Source of the DNA: Calliopum simillimum
Lineage: Eukaryota; Arthropoda; Insecta; Diptera; Lauxaniidae
Length of the DNA: 64,000 nt
Direction of reading: 5' to 3'
NCBI GenBank assembly: GCA_951812925.1
Contig: OX638371.1
Coordinates: 111,561,124 to 111,625,123, forward strand
This document shows, piece by piece, positions 1-13,064 of the stretch (position 1 is the stretch's first letter; the number at the start of each line of letters is the position of its first letter). The position numbers and the translations under genes are program-made. The notes beneath the pieces were generated by a model. It was not told the origin of the DNA. It saw only the letters and a program-made list of their open reading frames with translations, and did no database searches.

Positions 1-1772
1 TACAATGCAGGCTCATAAGTTTGCCAACGGGCATGTAGTGTAAAATCAGTATATGAATGTGTCTGTGTGTGGTGTTGGTGATGCGTAACCACATTTTCAT
101 GTAAATTTACAATGGAAAATGCGTTGCACTGCAAAAATGAAATTCCATAACTTGTGCTCTGGAACATTTTAAATTTAAATATTGAAAAAACCGCATGTAA
201 AATTTAATGACACTAGCGACATATACGGTCACATATACGACAGAGAAGGAGGAGAGAAAGTTGCGGGCTGATGGGTGAGAAAAGACAAAAGAGTGGTCAC
301 TAATTAGATATGCATACAATGAACACACATAAGTATATATTAAATGATATATAATTTTATAGTGCCCTAAGCCATATTGACATCATATTTACTTCTACCT
401 TGTTACATTTTTTGGGTGAGATGAAAGTTGGGAAATGAAGGTAATTCCAAAATACTATGAAATTTCTAATTGGCAATACTCATTATCTTATTAAAAAAGT
501 CGTTCACTCGGTCTTTCTTTCAAAGCTTCAACTTTATTGCACTGTAATCAAACCAACACTGAGCTGCTTTACCATATGCACCGCCATTCGTACTGACTGA
601 TTGCAGTACTTGAGTAAAATCTGGAGACTAACCTACCTTCTCGACGTTTCTAATCGCTGCTTTCAAGCACTTGCCAAATTTACCTTCTCGTTGCTTTCGA
701 TTGTAGCTAGTAGGCATAATTGTAAGCATGCTGTTCTCGTTGTTTCTTTCCATCACATACACAGGGTGCAATGAAGTTTATTTTGCTGAAACTTTTGCTT
801 TTTGCTGCGGAAATGCCACAATTTCAATTTTCGAATATAAGTTTCCGATGAAAAAAAGAAAAAGTCGACAATTTGCAGAATGATGCAGGCCATTTCCCTC
901 CTTTCTTGATTAAGTAGAACGAAGAAGAATCATAAACTCTAAATAGAATATTACAAAAATGAGTGTAAATCAATAAAATAATAAAAAACGAGTGTGTCAT
1001 AATGACTTTATCAGCACGAATTAACGAAGAGACGCACGTTTCCGGTTTGGCAACGGAAACTGTTGCGGATGATGTTGCCGCATTGAACAGTAGATGCCAT
1101 TCAAATGTGGAAAGGAACAGAAGCATTAACTACTCTGCACAGGCTATGTGAATATGTGTGCTGCGAGGAGAAAAGAGTAGCGATCCTGTTGTTGTTGCCT
1201 TTTGTTGGTTTATTTGCTCGCCAAATGCTCATTAAGCGCTTAACCAACATAGCGACAGCGGCGCTACGAGGACAGTGAGCCGCGGGCGTGATGGCAGCGG
1301 TTGGATTTTGTGTGGATGATGGTGGCTACACTGGTTTTGGTTTAATGTTGCTACCATCATCAGTGATGGCGGCGGCGATGTTGGTTCCCGCTACAGGTGT
1401 TGCTTCAAAGTTTGTTTTGGTTGATTTTTTTTTTTATTTCTTTGTCGTTTTTGCCATTTCGGCGGAAGCCCAAAGGTGTTAATACCAATTTTTTATTTGT
1501 ACAGTTTTGTTACAGAAGTGCAACAACATGAATTAACAAAACAAAAGTTACGGTTATGACACCGATGAGGACCGTAATTAGTATGAATTATTATTGCAAC
1601 TGGACAGGAGCTGAATGCTTTTGTAGATGGGATTGATGAAGATGCTAGGTTAGATCGAAGAGATGGTAACTTTTTTCATAATTTACATAGACCACTTAAG
1701 CGGTTCTTATAACCGCGACTAAAAGCATAGAGGAGAATATATATGTGAAAACTAAGAATCTTATGACGTTCC
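1..1772. other. Intergenic, no supported gene
   Basis: AT-rich non-coding sequence. Open frames of 64 to 100 codons occur on both strands but have low-complexity, Phe/Leu/Ser-rich translations and no recognisable motif. No repeat structure strong enough to name was seen. Confidence 0.4.
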
Positions 1773-1829
1773 GAAAAGAAAAGAAAAGAAAAGAAAAGAA
1801 AAGAAAAGAAAAGAAAAGAAAAGAAAAGA
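1773..1829 (+). repeat. (AAAAG)n microsatellite
   Basis: About eleven uninterrupted AAAAG units. The opposite strand gives the Phe/Leu/Ser-rich stretch of an otherwise meaningless open frame. A simple repeat, probably length-polymorphic. Confidence 0.95.
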
Positions 1830-2129
1830 AAGTGCAGTCGGTTAAATATTAAATTCTCAAAGCAACTCTCTGAATAATATTCCGAAAGAGAAATTCGAGA
1901 CCACAAACTGCTAGTACATTATTTGATCCTAAACCAAATGATGATCTAGGTACTAGATGTAGATTAAGTTTCAATTGGTTCTATAAGCATAAGAAGTTCG
2001 GAGAGTATTTAACCTACAAGGCTCCACTTGTAACGAACTCCGTTTTTTATGGTTTTATACTTAGTTGGGATATACTCAGCCGTTACAAGATTCAAGGTCC
2101 GTTTCAACTTAGAAGAGAGTAAGTTACAA

Positions 2130-2970
2130 GTTTAATAATTGAGGTAATTTGATATTTCGAGAGTTAACGAGAGTCAAATGCAATCTGGGAAAGAAAAAAA
2201 CTAGATTGAGGAAAAATAAAACGTGTAACAATGGGTATGAATCTTAATAAGAGGACGGGCGAGTTAGTATTGCGGAATATTAGACATTGTACAATACTAA
2301 AAGGACTGAGTTCTAATAGAAGCAAGGGCAATTTGGGACAGGAAGAAATTAAGATAAAGAAAAATTAAGCGTTTGACGATAGGATGGATGAGTTAGTACA
2401 GAGGAGTATTAGACAGTCATCTAAAAAGTCTGATTTCTAATAGAAGCAAGAGCGATCGGCGAAAGAAGTAAATTAAGATCAAGAAAAATTAAGCGTTCGA
2501 GAGTAGGACGGGTGAATTATGGTAAAAAATTACTAGGCAATCGAATAAAAGATCTGATTTCTAATAGAACCTATAGCCATCTGGGACACACAGTAATTAG
2601 GATGAAGAAACATTGAGCGTTTGACGATAAGACGTGCTACTTAGCACATAGAAGTATTAGGCAATCGACAATCGACGGGCGCGTTAGGACAGAGGTGTAT
2701 TAGAATATCGACAGAAAAGTCTGATTTGTAATAGAAGTGAAGGCAACCTGGGATAGGAGAAAATTAGATTGAAAAAATGTTAAGCGTTCGATGAAGGGTC
2801 TGAACCTCAACGAGAGAACGGGCGAGTTAGGAGTATTAGACAATCGGCGAAAAAGTCTGATTTCTAATAGACGCAAGAGCGGTCTGTGATAGGAGACAAT
2901 TAGGATAAATAAAAAGTTAAGCATTTGGCAAAGGGTCTGAACCTTGACGATAGAACAAGCGAGTTGCTTC
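2130..2970. repeat. Satellite-like tandem array, period about 125 bp
   Basis: A degenerate block repeats five to six times. The landmark TCTGATTTCTAATAG, or a close variant, starts near 2304, 2429, 2553, 2720 and 2856, so spacings are about 125, 124, 167 and 136. Other landmarks recur in the same order: CGGGCGAGTTAG, AGTATTAGACAATCG, a GGGATAGGAGA-like stretch, ATTAAGCGTTCGA and AAGGGTCTGAACC. No coding frame persists across units. It is not a microsatellite and resembles no mobile element I recognise. Confidence 0.85.
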
Positions 2971-5585
2971 GATAAGTGGTTAGTCGATCGACGAAAATGT
3001 GATCTCAAACGAAATGCAAGGTAGGGTGTTGTTACTAGTGTATAACTGTCTGAGCTCTTGCCTCTATGGTTAGGTTAGGGTGGCGGTAATTGGGTGAGCA
3101 AAAACCTTAGACCGGCTAGGTCCATAGCATTATGGTTGCTCGAACGAAAAACTATAGATCGGGAATAATGGGTGGCTTTTTTAGTTTTTGTGATGCATGA
3201 GTCATACAGTCGCGCAAAAAACCGTCATCTCAAGGTGAATTGATTTCTACCTGGAAGCGCTTTCTCATTATTTCAAGATGATACGCGTGTTTCTAAGTTT
3301 CTCTTTTGTGGCACTGCGTCTTTCCTTTCCCTAGTCAGCAACTAGCTTTAATAGTAGTTGAAGTCGCCGGATCATCATTCCAACCAGATATGTAGCCTTA
3401 TTCCATCACCTTCTTTATTTCATTCTGTCAACTTTCTACCTTGATTTGGAGTGTTACCTTCCACACTTCATTTGCTCTCGGCACGGCGTTGTGCAATCGG
3501 TTGATTTTTTCAAGAAAATTTCTTCATTTCTTCGGTCGTACGATCTCATCATAACTTTTGTTCCAGAGATCTGAATCGTTTTTGAGCCCTCTGTTGGTTT
3601 CATGTATCAATTCAGCTTCGAATCTCATTTCTCATTAGAATTGTTTGTGTACGAAAAGGCTTCTTGAGTTGGTAGCTGCATCAAAAAAAAATACGTATAA
3701 TTCCAAATAGTTCTGACCTCCGGCAGCTCTAATGCAGTTTTCAATTTTCGAAAGCTGCTATAAGCCTGATTTAATTTTTTTTTTTTTTTTTAATCAATTC
3801 ATTTTAAGTTCCAGTGCTTCAACGTTCCTTAATTTACCATCCAAACTTTAATGACTTTGCTAATGATAGCGCGCGTGTCAAACAAGCGCGCAGAACCGCA
3901 CGCGCTAAGTCCATGTGAAATCACATAAAAATTCCCAGACTTGGTGACTTCCTTGGAAACAAAAAAAAATCAATTTAACGACTTATGTTCCCCATAGATG
4001 AGTTATATGCATTTAAAATTCAGAGACAACTTCATGCAGATATACTCGTATATTGAAGTACGCGTGAGAGTGAGACAAAACAAATCTGAAATAAGTGCTG
4101 CTGGTTAACCCATAAATGACTACATAAAACTCAACTTATGAATGTTGTACGACTGGATGTAACGATGCGTCAATCATAAAATTTATTAGCTACAACATTA
4201 AATGAGTGAACACAGGAGGAGCTGGTGATGCTGATGATGATACCGAAAAAAAAAAAAACACAAAACACTGACTGTGGATGTAGCACCCTCTTGGTAATGT
4301 TGGTTGTTGGTTACCTAGGTGAGGTCATAAAAACACACACACACACTCACGCAACATACACACAAAATGCATGGCAATTAACGTATTTAACACGGCAGCA
4401 CTGAAATATCTCGAAAATCCAAAAACTGAAATTTAAGCAGCTTCAAATCCATTCCGGAACAATGAAACGAGTAAATGCCGGTGGTGATGTTTTTTTTTTT
4501 TTTTTTGGAGTAATTTTATGATGACTTAATACACGCGCAGGCAAATAAACAGACAGACAGAATATGCCGTTATCAGTTCGCGTCTGACACTACGCGCTGT
4601 GTGCACTCTGTGTCGTTGGTTCAGTGTCAAAAATCGCATAAATCGTCGTTTTACAAAATTTTGTGGCTGCCACTTAATTTGCTCTTAATTACCGCTAGAG
4701 GGCACGTTTTACAAAATCGGTAAATGAATCAACAACAACACAGCCACATCAATCCGTTGTGTTGTTCTTTTGCCCACCCCCCGTCCGCCCCCAACGACAA
4801 CCTTTTTGTCATTTTAATTGGGCAATTTAATGCCAACGACGTGTGTCGGCGCGGCGGTGTTTGTTGTGTCAATTGTTGCATTTCACATTCAACTGGTTCA
4901 ATTAAAAAGAGAAAATTCAAAATTTTCCAATTCGGGCATTCATTTCAATTTGTCTAGTTATCGATCGATCGAACGATAGATATCCCTTAGATGTCTAAAA
5001 ATAGTTGCCGCTTGCACTGTTGCTTTGGTGTGACTTGATGTTGGCATGCTGTGAATTGATCGCATCAGCCAACAGCGCCGTTGCATTGGGTTTGACATCA
5101 TCCAGCGATCAGTGGCGATCAAGCGCTTCAACTGCAAATGCGCTGCCTTCAACGCTGTTGTTTTAGTGCACCAAATGTTTGATGATGATGTGTTGTTTTG
5201 GCTCTTGTGTGTTACAGCGCGTTAATCTGCGCACAACGCACGACGCACGATGGTTTTAGTGGATTTGTTGAGCGATCAGCGACAGGATCAATAAGATCGC
5301 TGATTAAACAAACTGCGCTGCATTGCATTCGATGGCTTACCCTTGTTGACTGATGGAATCACACATCAATTTGTAATTTTGTGTGCTTTTATGACTTATG
5401 TTTGTTGAAATGGTGATCTTGTCAATTTTTTTGCTTTTCATGTGTTGCAGAAGTGGGCAACTGATTGAAATATATACAAAACATGACTTATTATGTCTTC
5501 AACTATTTTTTATTTTTTTATTATTTGAAGATTTAGAATATAATGACTTTAATTTCTGGAACCTTTATAAAAAATGCACATAGAC
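2971..5585. other. Intergenic, simple repeats only
   Basis: No supported gene. It holds homopolymer tracts near 3775-3792 (T), 4246-4258 (A) and 4490-4506 (T), a short AC repeat near 4332-4346, and an ATCGATCGATCG stretch near 4962. Opposite-strand open frames at 4724-4957 and 4729-4920 overlap each other and look random. Confidence 0.4.
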
Positions 5586-6005
5586 TTTTAGGGTTGCCAT
5601 ATTTTTTTTAAAGTTTTGCTTATACAATATATTTAAAATATAAAAATAAAATTTTAGTCTAAAAACCGAACCGAACCGAAATATGATTTAAGCAAAACTA
5701 TCAAAAAAACGAGTGGCAACACCGAAAGTTTTTGTACAATTTAAAAAAAGTTTATCTGAGCGTTGTGAAACCCAAAATGTCAAAAAAAAAGTAAGAACTA
5801 TTATCAAAAATAGCCGGTAACCCTGATTTTGAAAAATTTATTTAAGTGTCTAAAGGCTAAATTTTAATTTTTTAGATAAATGGTTTAAGCAAAACTTACA
5901 AAAAAAGAGTTTATCTGAGCGTTGCTTGAACCAAAAATTTCAATTAAGTCAAAAAACTTAAGAATTATATAAGATTTTCGAAAATAGCCAGGTGGCAACC
6001 TTGAA
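5586..6005. repeat. Duplicated non-coding repeat (about 190 bp unit)
   Basis: Two related blocks contain GTTTATCTGAGCGTTG (near 5750 and 5909), TTTAAGCAAAACT (near 5687 and 5884), a poly-A patch and a terminal TGGCAAC. The phrase AGGTTGCCACCTGG near 62700 matches the end of this unit in reverse (CCAGGTGGCAACCTT near 5990), so it is probably a dispersed element that duplicated here. Confidence 0.55.
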
Positions 6006-6419
6006 AGTTGCAGCGTTGCGAGGTTTATGGACAGCCTCTGATCATAAAAACAAGTCTAAGGACAAACCAATAAACAACAATGTCTCGTAAGAGAATCATT
6101 TTGCCGGCGAAAATTTGAAGGGAGAATTACTATAAGAGAGAATGACAAAATTTTGCAAAAACAGTAATATCACAATGAGAATACAAATTATTTTTAAAAA
6201 AGTTGAAACTGGTGGCCTTTCTAATTGTATATTGATTTGATTATATAAAAATAAAAGAATATGTATAGCAATATAAAAAAACTTATAGGGAGAATGACAC
6301 ACACTTGTATTCCTTACAAAATACAGGGAGTGTGACACACACTAGAGCTCTTTACAAAATTGTTAAATTTTTTTACAAAATTGCTTTATCGTGCGACTAA
6401 AGAACAAATTAAATATAGT

Positions 6420-7230
6420 AAAGGGTGTTCCATTAAGACGTGCGGTCCTTTGATTTTGAATAAAACGCAAACGGTTCGGAATTTTTCCAAATAATTTATT
6501 TCGTTCAAAAGGTCACACAATAGGATTGTGGAAAAATATTTCGCGGATATGTTCACCGCGACTATTCCTCTTTCGGCAATATTTTCGACGACATTTTGCA
6601 GTATGGCTTTGGGAATGGCCCGAATCACCGCTTTAATATAGCTTTTCGAGTCTGGAATAGTCTTCGGATCATTAACAAAGACTTCATCCTTCATGTAACC
6701 CCACAGAAATAAGTCTAACGGCGTCAAATGGGCAGCCAATTCACATCACCGACGCAAAAAGTTGTGTGTTTTGTAGTGCCGTCCTGTTGAAATCACATAT
6801 CGTCCAGACCCTGAGCTTCAATCTCCGGTACAAAATAGTCCTGCAACAGAGTGTGGTACCGCTCAAAATTGATGTTTTCGGTGTTTGCGTCCTTATCTTC
6901 GAAAAAAATCGATCCAGCCCATAAGCCGCACCAACCAGTGACTCGCAGTGGATGCATTGGCTTATCCACGATCACTTGTGGATTTTCCGAGCCCCAGATA
7001 TGACAGTTTTGCTTGTTCACATAGCCGCCGAGGTGGAAATGAGCCTCGTCTGAAAAGATGTTAGATGTAGATAGACGGCATGATTCATTCTATATTTGGA
7101 AGAATACATCAAAAAAACCTTTCGCTTTCTCACGCATTCCCTCTCCGGACACGGCTATTTTCAGAAGTATCTGTTTTAGAAAGATCTGGCTGCATAAACT
7201 GTGATAATCTGAATGATGAGCAGTTATACT
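6420..7230 (-). pseudogene. Degenerate Tc1/mariner-type transposase
   Basis: Read on the minus strand, this encodes pieces of a DDE transposase of the Tc1/mariner superfamily. Visible blocks in order are SDEAHFHLGGYVNKQN (first catalytic Asp), NCHIWGSENPQVIV, FQQDGTT (second Asp) and LTPLDLFLWG (third acidic position region). Damage is clear: the Trp before FQQDG is a TGA stop, the segment between HTT and the DVNWL block is missing, a further stop lies in that block, and the frame changes before the LTPLD block. A GGGTGTTCCATTAAG-like end near 6423 may be a decayed terminal repeat; the other end is not clear. The copy cannot make transposase. Confidence 0.85.
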
Positions 7231-9223
7231 CGTATTACTTTAAAGTTTATTTCGTTTGATTCCAATTGAATTTTTCGTTAATTTTTGAATGAAATTAACG
7301 TTCTATTCGGTTCATTATGGCCCTTTTGTATTGACATTTATTTGCCCATACTGTTGACATTACAAACGTCAATTATTTGTCAACTGTCAATGGAATTGTT
7401 GTTATTGTTTCTGATACATTGATATGTGTTGTTTTTGTTTTAACTGTAATTCAGCAATGCGGCAACTCAGAGAGCGATAAAAAAACTGTCGCTGATTAAA
7501 ACTAAAAATGAAAAAAAAATTAAAAAATTTTAATGCGAGGCGTTGATTATGTTTATCAGTGAGCAAAAGCAACAACAACAACAATTAAAGCAACAATTAC
7601 AAACTATACAACAACAACAATAATAATAATAAAAAATTGTTGCTGTACAAATATTTTGAATCAACGCAACGGAATGATGAGCGTTGCGTGTTTAACGCGC
7701 GTTGGTGGTTGATTTATTGATGGCAAAGCAACAACGCAGCAGCAGCAACTTGCAGCTACTACTGCTCAGAATCAGATAAAAGTGGATGCATCCATCTCTG
7801 TACAACGTATCCACCATTCAACGCTTAAGCAAATACTACGCGCGTATAGCGTGCGGGTGCAAATAGGGCCATTGTGGGATTAAGTGAATCTGTTGATTTC
7901 GTCTTTGTTGTTGTTGATTTTGATTTTGCTTTTTCTTTTTGTTTTTGCAGTTTTTGTTTATCTACAGTTGCCTTAAGTGTTATCCATAAGATTCTTTATT
8001 TAACAATTTATGTAGTTTAAAAGAATAATATCTGGCGGCTGTGGAAGCAGCACATTTTGGCATTACATACGACTGTCACATTGCGTTGCGTTGCGTTATG
8101 TCGTTTATCTATTTATTTGTTGCAACTTTTATTTATTTCAGCTTTTAATTGTTGTTTATTTAAAAAGCCGTAAATTTTCGCACGATACAGCCGCTTGGAG
8201 TTGCCAAACATACCCCTCCCCCCTACCACTGCTACTGCTGTTGATGCAGCGCAACCTCTGGTAGATTTCCATTTCAAAATAAATACATTTATTTGTGTAT
8301 TTTTCCCACTTTGTTTTTGTTTCTTGTTATTTCAGTTGTTTTGGAATTTTTCTTCTTTTTTCGAATTCGCATTTATTTAATGATTTTCTCTTGTTAATTG
8401 CAGTCGCCACTAGATGGTGCTCGCCGCTTGCTCAGTTGCTAATGCAAAAGTAATTAGTTGACACTTTGGCCTGCACCCAAAAAAAGCGCAAAGTTCAACT
8501 GTTGACTCCCATCCATGCTATCTTACATTGAAAGAAAATTGTGAAGTTTAACTGCGGGTTATTGACACTCAGTAAAAGTGTCCAAATCGATCTGGTCTTC
8601 TTTGGTAGTGAATAGTTGAGTGTTTTTAGTTTTGGTTGACTAATTTTGTTTGAATTTGCTGAATCTTCATATATGGGGTGTATCGCATTAGGTTACGAAG
8701 CTTTTGGGAGGTAATAGAGGAGGCCTAGACTAACAAAAAATTGTATCTGAGGGGTGCTCTAAAATGTGCCTCTGAGGAGTTATAGGATTAAAACATATTT
8801 TCTGACTTGTTTCAGAAAAAAAAAATTCCTGGGTCACCCCAACGTTTAAGAAAATACTTTGTTGTAAAAAACTTTTTGCTAAATATGAGCTTACTAATAA
8901 TAGGTTTTAAAGAGATTTCTCGAAGTTCTGGACTTTAAAAGTTGATATCTTAAAATTCTTTTCCTAATTTTTGACTTTGGCGGCCATTTTAGTATGAAGA
9001 AGGTCTTAGTAACATACCTTTTTATAAATTTTTTTGAATTTTTGTTAAATTTCCTTTTATTCGGCAGTGCATTTGCCATACCAACTTTTTAACGTGAGGT
9101 CAGAAAAAAATACTTTTCACAGTGGGCTCAAAGTTGAACTTCGAACAGCAAAAATGCTGCATGGAAGTTTAATCATCAACAACTGCTGGAAAAAGCGCTC
9201 TAGTTAACTTGATTGATGCTTAA
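7231..9223. other. Intergenic, CAA-rich patches
   Basis: No supported gene. CAA/ATA trinucleotide patches lie at about 7566-7630, typical of fly intergenic DNA. Short open frames at 7402-7584, 8195-8380 and 8894-9079 have low-complexity or unconvincing translations. Confidence 0.4.
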
Positions 9224-9289
9224 TGTACTAATGTAGCATATTTATTGTACTAATGTAGCATATTTATTGTACTTATGTAGCATATTGGC
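9224..9289 (+). repeat. 22-bp tandem repeat, three copies
   Basis: Three consecutive 22-bp units begin TGTACTAATGTAGCATATT. The third has one substitution and a diverged end. A young local tandem expansion. Confidence 0.9.
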
Positions 9290-9349
9290 AGAAAATATAT
9301 TGTTTCTACTTTACGAAAAGGTGTTTATTTTTTTTCTATAGATTTCTAG

Positions 9350-9455
9350 AGTCCGACCGATTAATCGGCTTCGCCCAAAAAAACACCTTCGGCCTCACAT
9401 TAAGCCTTCGGCCAAAAATAAGCCGGATGTTTGGCCGAAGCCGAATGTTTGTAAC
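9350..9455. repeat. GCCGAA-rich clustered repeat
   Basis: A short GC-richer patch has alternating direct and inverted CGGCTTCGGCC / GGCCGAAGCCGAA motifs, at least five in about 100 bp, inside AT-rich DNA. It can fold on itself. Probably a fragment of a dispersed repeat; no coding potential. Confidence 0.7.
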
Positions 9456-9499
9456 TTCAAGCATAAAGCAACTTGTTAATTAAAAAAATGAAATTTTTA

Positions 9500-9760
9500 G
9501 GATTAGGATAAGGACTTTCTAATTACGAACCTGAGCTTTGTTTTTTTCTATTATGTCAGAATCCTGAGTTATCCTTTCTCAAAAGTGCAAAAATCATTGT
9601 CTTGAGATATACTTTGGGCTATGTAACAAAAGCAGTTAACAGCAAAATTTAATTTTGTTATTGCATTTGGATAGGTAAGATCACCCTTAACGCTCTATAT
9701 TTTCAATTCTATTCCCACTTTCCGAGTTATAATCCATTAAAATAAGGGTATCTCTCAATA
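9500..9760 (+). repeat. Diverged outlying copy of the palindrome-arm repeat
   Basis: The phrases AAAAGTGCAAAAATCATTGT, GAGATATACTTTGG, CAGTTAACAGCAAAATTTAA and CTTTCCGAGTTATAATCC recur in the same order near 10845-11010 in the left palindrome arm (AGTGCAAAAATCACTGTTT, then TTTTCGAGTTATCACCC). This is a third, direct-oriented relative of the arms described next. Confidence 0.6.
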
Positions 9761-10424
9761 ACATACAAAGAATTTTTCCGGACCGAAAAATTAAAGAGTT
9801 CACTATTAATTATTTTTTGTCAGTAACATACTTATTTCATTACAATAATTTCGAGCAATTGCAGAACAAAGTCGGATGATAAATGGCCGCTTTATTTAAG
9901 AGAGGTGGTGCCTTCGTGAGATATCGGATACAAACGGTCCAGCTAATCAGTTTTTTGGTCTTTCGATAGTAAGTATGATCTTTTGTTCTAGTCAAACCTT
10001 GAGAAGTTGTGCCTTCCTGAGAAATCGGGTGCTAAAGGTCAAGAAAATACCTTTAAATAGAATATAATTTGTACGAAAACAACTTATGCAAATTTTCTGA
10101 GCCAAAAAATCGTGGATCAAATTAGGGAAAACATTTTGCAAAAACCTTTTGCACCTGATAACTCACAAAGGCTCCACTTCTCAAGATCCATCCCAGTTAA
10201 GTCTTATCTGAACAATGCAAAATCGGCGCTAAGTGTGTTATATTTGGCCTGATAATGCCTATTATGCTACAAATTGAATATAACCTGAGGGTAGGGTATA
10301 AAAATATAAAAATTTCTATATGCTCGTATATACAGATTTCTCAAACTATAAAAGTGAAAAAATTGCGAAATTTGATAAAAAAAAAAAAATAGATACATAT
10401 GGGTCGAAATATAGATTCATCCCT

Positions 10425-11975
10425 TTAAACAGACATCTGCATCATTTTCTTTTATTGTATTTTTTTCGTTCTGAGAAAAACCTGTGGTGCACTGAGGGCC
10501 TCTTTTAACTAGAAAAACATGTTTTTTGGTCATAACTTTTTTTTCATAAGCAAATGGATACTCAAGAGTGCTTTAGAAATTAAGATTATGTTCTTACAAA
10601 AATTTTGAGGTTTAAGAATTATTATTTTTTTTATTTTTCATTTTTTTTTTGGGTAGGATCGTTTTTCCGACCTCGTTATTGAAAAACGTAAAAAAATCGA
10701 TTTTTGGAACCAAATATTACACAGGGCGACAAAAATTTGTTTTATTTCTGCGGCCTTCGTTTTGGAAGTAAACTCAGATTCACCAAGGTCATGCGATACT
10801 TAGGGTATAATTTATATGTCAGGATTGATTCTTGTTCTCCAGAAGTGCAAAAATCACTGTTTCGAGGCATATTTGGAGAAGTATAACACTCACCGTAAAC
10901 AGTGTAATTAATTTTTGTTAATGTCATCAAAAAGCTAAACCTTTCTCATTCAACCGTACATTTTAACTTTTCCAATTAGATCCTTACTTTTCGAGTTATC
11001 ACCCATTTCATTTACTTACAAACAAAATAGCTGTTTTTGCTCTTTTAAGAGGTACATTAAGCTAGCAGAGCGAAAATGGCAGAACTGAAAAAAAAATATT
11101 GCAGAATTATAGGCTAATTATAGGCTAATTTAGGGCCCAAACGCCGAATTTTAGGCGTTTTTTTTTTTAAAAATGAGGAAAAATTTTTTTTTTAAAAATG
11201 AGGGGCCTAAAATTCGGGGTTTTGGCCCAAAATTAGCCTATAGTTAGCCTATAATTCTGCCATACTTTTTTTTCAGTTCTGTCATTTTCGCTCTGCTAGC
11301 TTAATGTACCTTCTTTTGAGTAAGGATTTCTGGAGAACAAGAATCAATCCATACAAACAAACCATTCCCTAATTATTTAATAACCTCTGTGAATCTGGAT
11401 TAACTCAAAAAACTAAGGCCGCACGAAAAAAAAAAGTCCTTTATATGGAGTTGAAATATCATTACTTCAATGGTTGATTACTTGTAAGTAAGGATCTAAT
11501 CGGAAAAGTTAAAAGGAAAGGTTTAATGAGAAAGGTTACGACTATTCGATTTCATTAGCAAAAACTTATTGCACTGTCTGGTGTTAACCTTATACTACTT
11601 CAAATATTTCTCAAAACAGCTATTTTTGCACTTTTAAACAAGGATATCTGGAGAACTAGAGCCAATTCGGCAAATCTGAGATTATTTTCGTATTCAGTAG
11701 GTCATGACTACTCGAAATCGACTGCGAAACCCTATGCCGCAAAATCAATGTTGCCTTCTATAGGACGTATTATCAATACCAAAAAAAAACAAAAATAAAT
11801 CATTTTTAAACGCCAAAATTTTTGTAGCACTCTTGGATATCTATGTTCTAATTAAAAAAAAAGTTATGACCCAAAAACCACGTTTTTTTAGCCAAAATAG
11901 ACCTACAGTAGAATCAAAAGTGCTCCATTGGTTTTTCTCAGAATAAAATAAAAATGATGCAGATATCGTTTTTAA
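10425..11975. repeat. Giant imperfect palindrome, about 1.5 kb
   Basis: The left arm (10425-11050) is related, as reverse complement, to the right arm (11311-11975). Paired landmarks: CATCTGCATCATTTT near 10432 with its complement near 11960; TTCTGAGAAAAACC near 10470 with the complement near 11935; GGTCATAACTTTTTTTT near 10528 with the complement near 11870; ACTTTTCCAATTAGATCC near 10967 with a near-complement near 11490. The arms are diverged by substitutions and indels, and the right arm has extra blocks. The centre (11051-11310) is itself a foldback. No open frame of note runs through it. Confidence 0.75.
11051..11310. mobile_element. Foldback MITE at the palindrome centre
   Basis: A 260-bp inverted repeat with arms of roughly 100 bp. 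It opens GGTACATTAAGCTAGCAGAG and closes with the complement at 11310. Internal paired blocks include TGGCAGAACTG, AATTATAGGCTAATTATAGG and TTTAGGGCC. The arms match much better than the surrounding large arms. TA dinucleotides sit just inside both ends, compatible with a TA target duplication, but this is not decisive because symmetry continues outward. Confidence 0.8.
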
Positions 11976-13064
11976 GACTCCCTCTAACTTCTGAGTCGGT
12001 TTCGGGATGATTTTATTTTGCTTCATACAAAATCGACACAGTCTTTTTTATATGGACGATATTATTCTACTTGAAATTTGTTGTTTTCAAGTTTTGACGT
12101 CGATTTACAGCCTTTTCCAACAGTTTTCATTTAAATCAATTTAACAAAATATTTTTTGCCGTTTACATTTCCGTAACTACTCTGTCGTTAAACTGCTTTG
12201 CCACGCCCTCAATAATGATGATGACAAGAAAAACAACAACAACAACAATAACTACTACTTCCCCAATGCAAAAACTGCAAAAGAAAAACAGCGCAAAACT
12301 ATTTAAGGAAGAAAAATTATTTTTAATGCTAATTCGTTTGTTGAAGCGAATAAAAGTTCACACTTTTACAGCTGCAGCACGATAGTAACGACAGCTACAA
12401 GGACAAGTTCATAAGCATCAGCACGAAATCTATAGAACACAAACGCACACACACACAAAGGAAAAGGATTTTTCAAACTAATGACACTGCCAAAGGCGTC
12501 AGTCACATCCTTTAAAGGTTTAATTCAGTCACTTGAGCAAAGAGCAGAGTTGACAAAAAAAAAATGTCACAGCCTGAACACAAGCAACAGAACAACAGCG
12601 CACCATTAGTTAAAGAGTTATACGCCTACAATTGCGCCAAAAATGTCAAATTATGAAAATTTCACAAAAATATAAAATGCAAATGAAAGAGAATCTTCAA
12701 GTGGCACAACTTAAAAGTTGAACATGAAAATTAATGTGAAATAATTGAAAAAAAAAAGTAACGAAAAATACTTTTGGAAAAAAATTACTGAGAAGTTACA
12801 TAAACTTTTTCTTTGCTGCCTGAATGTCATCTCAATGTGTCTATGCGTTTTCAGCTTAAATGTCTTACTTGATTTTTTAGAAGCCTTAGAGTGTGTGCCT
12901 TAATCTTCAGATGCACAGTGAGAATAAAGAAAACTGGCTGTAGTTTTCCGGACGATATAGGCCGAAACTTTCTATTAAGTACTCATAAATTATAAGAAAA
13001 AGATACCAGTTCTTTGTGAAGTAGGAGAGGTGAACGGGAGGTCACTAAACCTTTAGTATACGCC
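11976..13064. other. Intergenic, no supported gene
   Basis: AT-rich sequence with a CAA/AAC repeat patch near 12233-12255. No gene or element seen. Confidence 0.4.

Noticed and set aside
1288..1482. 64-codon plus-strand open frame, Ala/Val/Phe-rich
   Set aside because: Low complexity with a T-run giving poly-Phe; no splice or start context and no motif.
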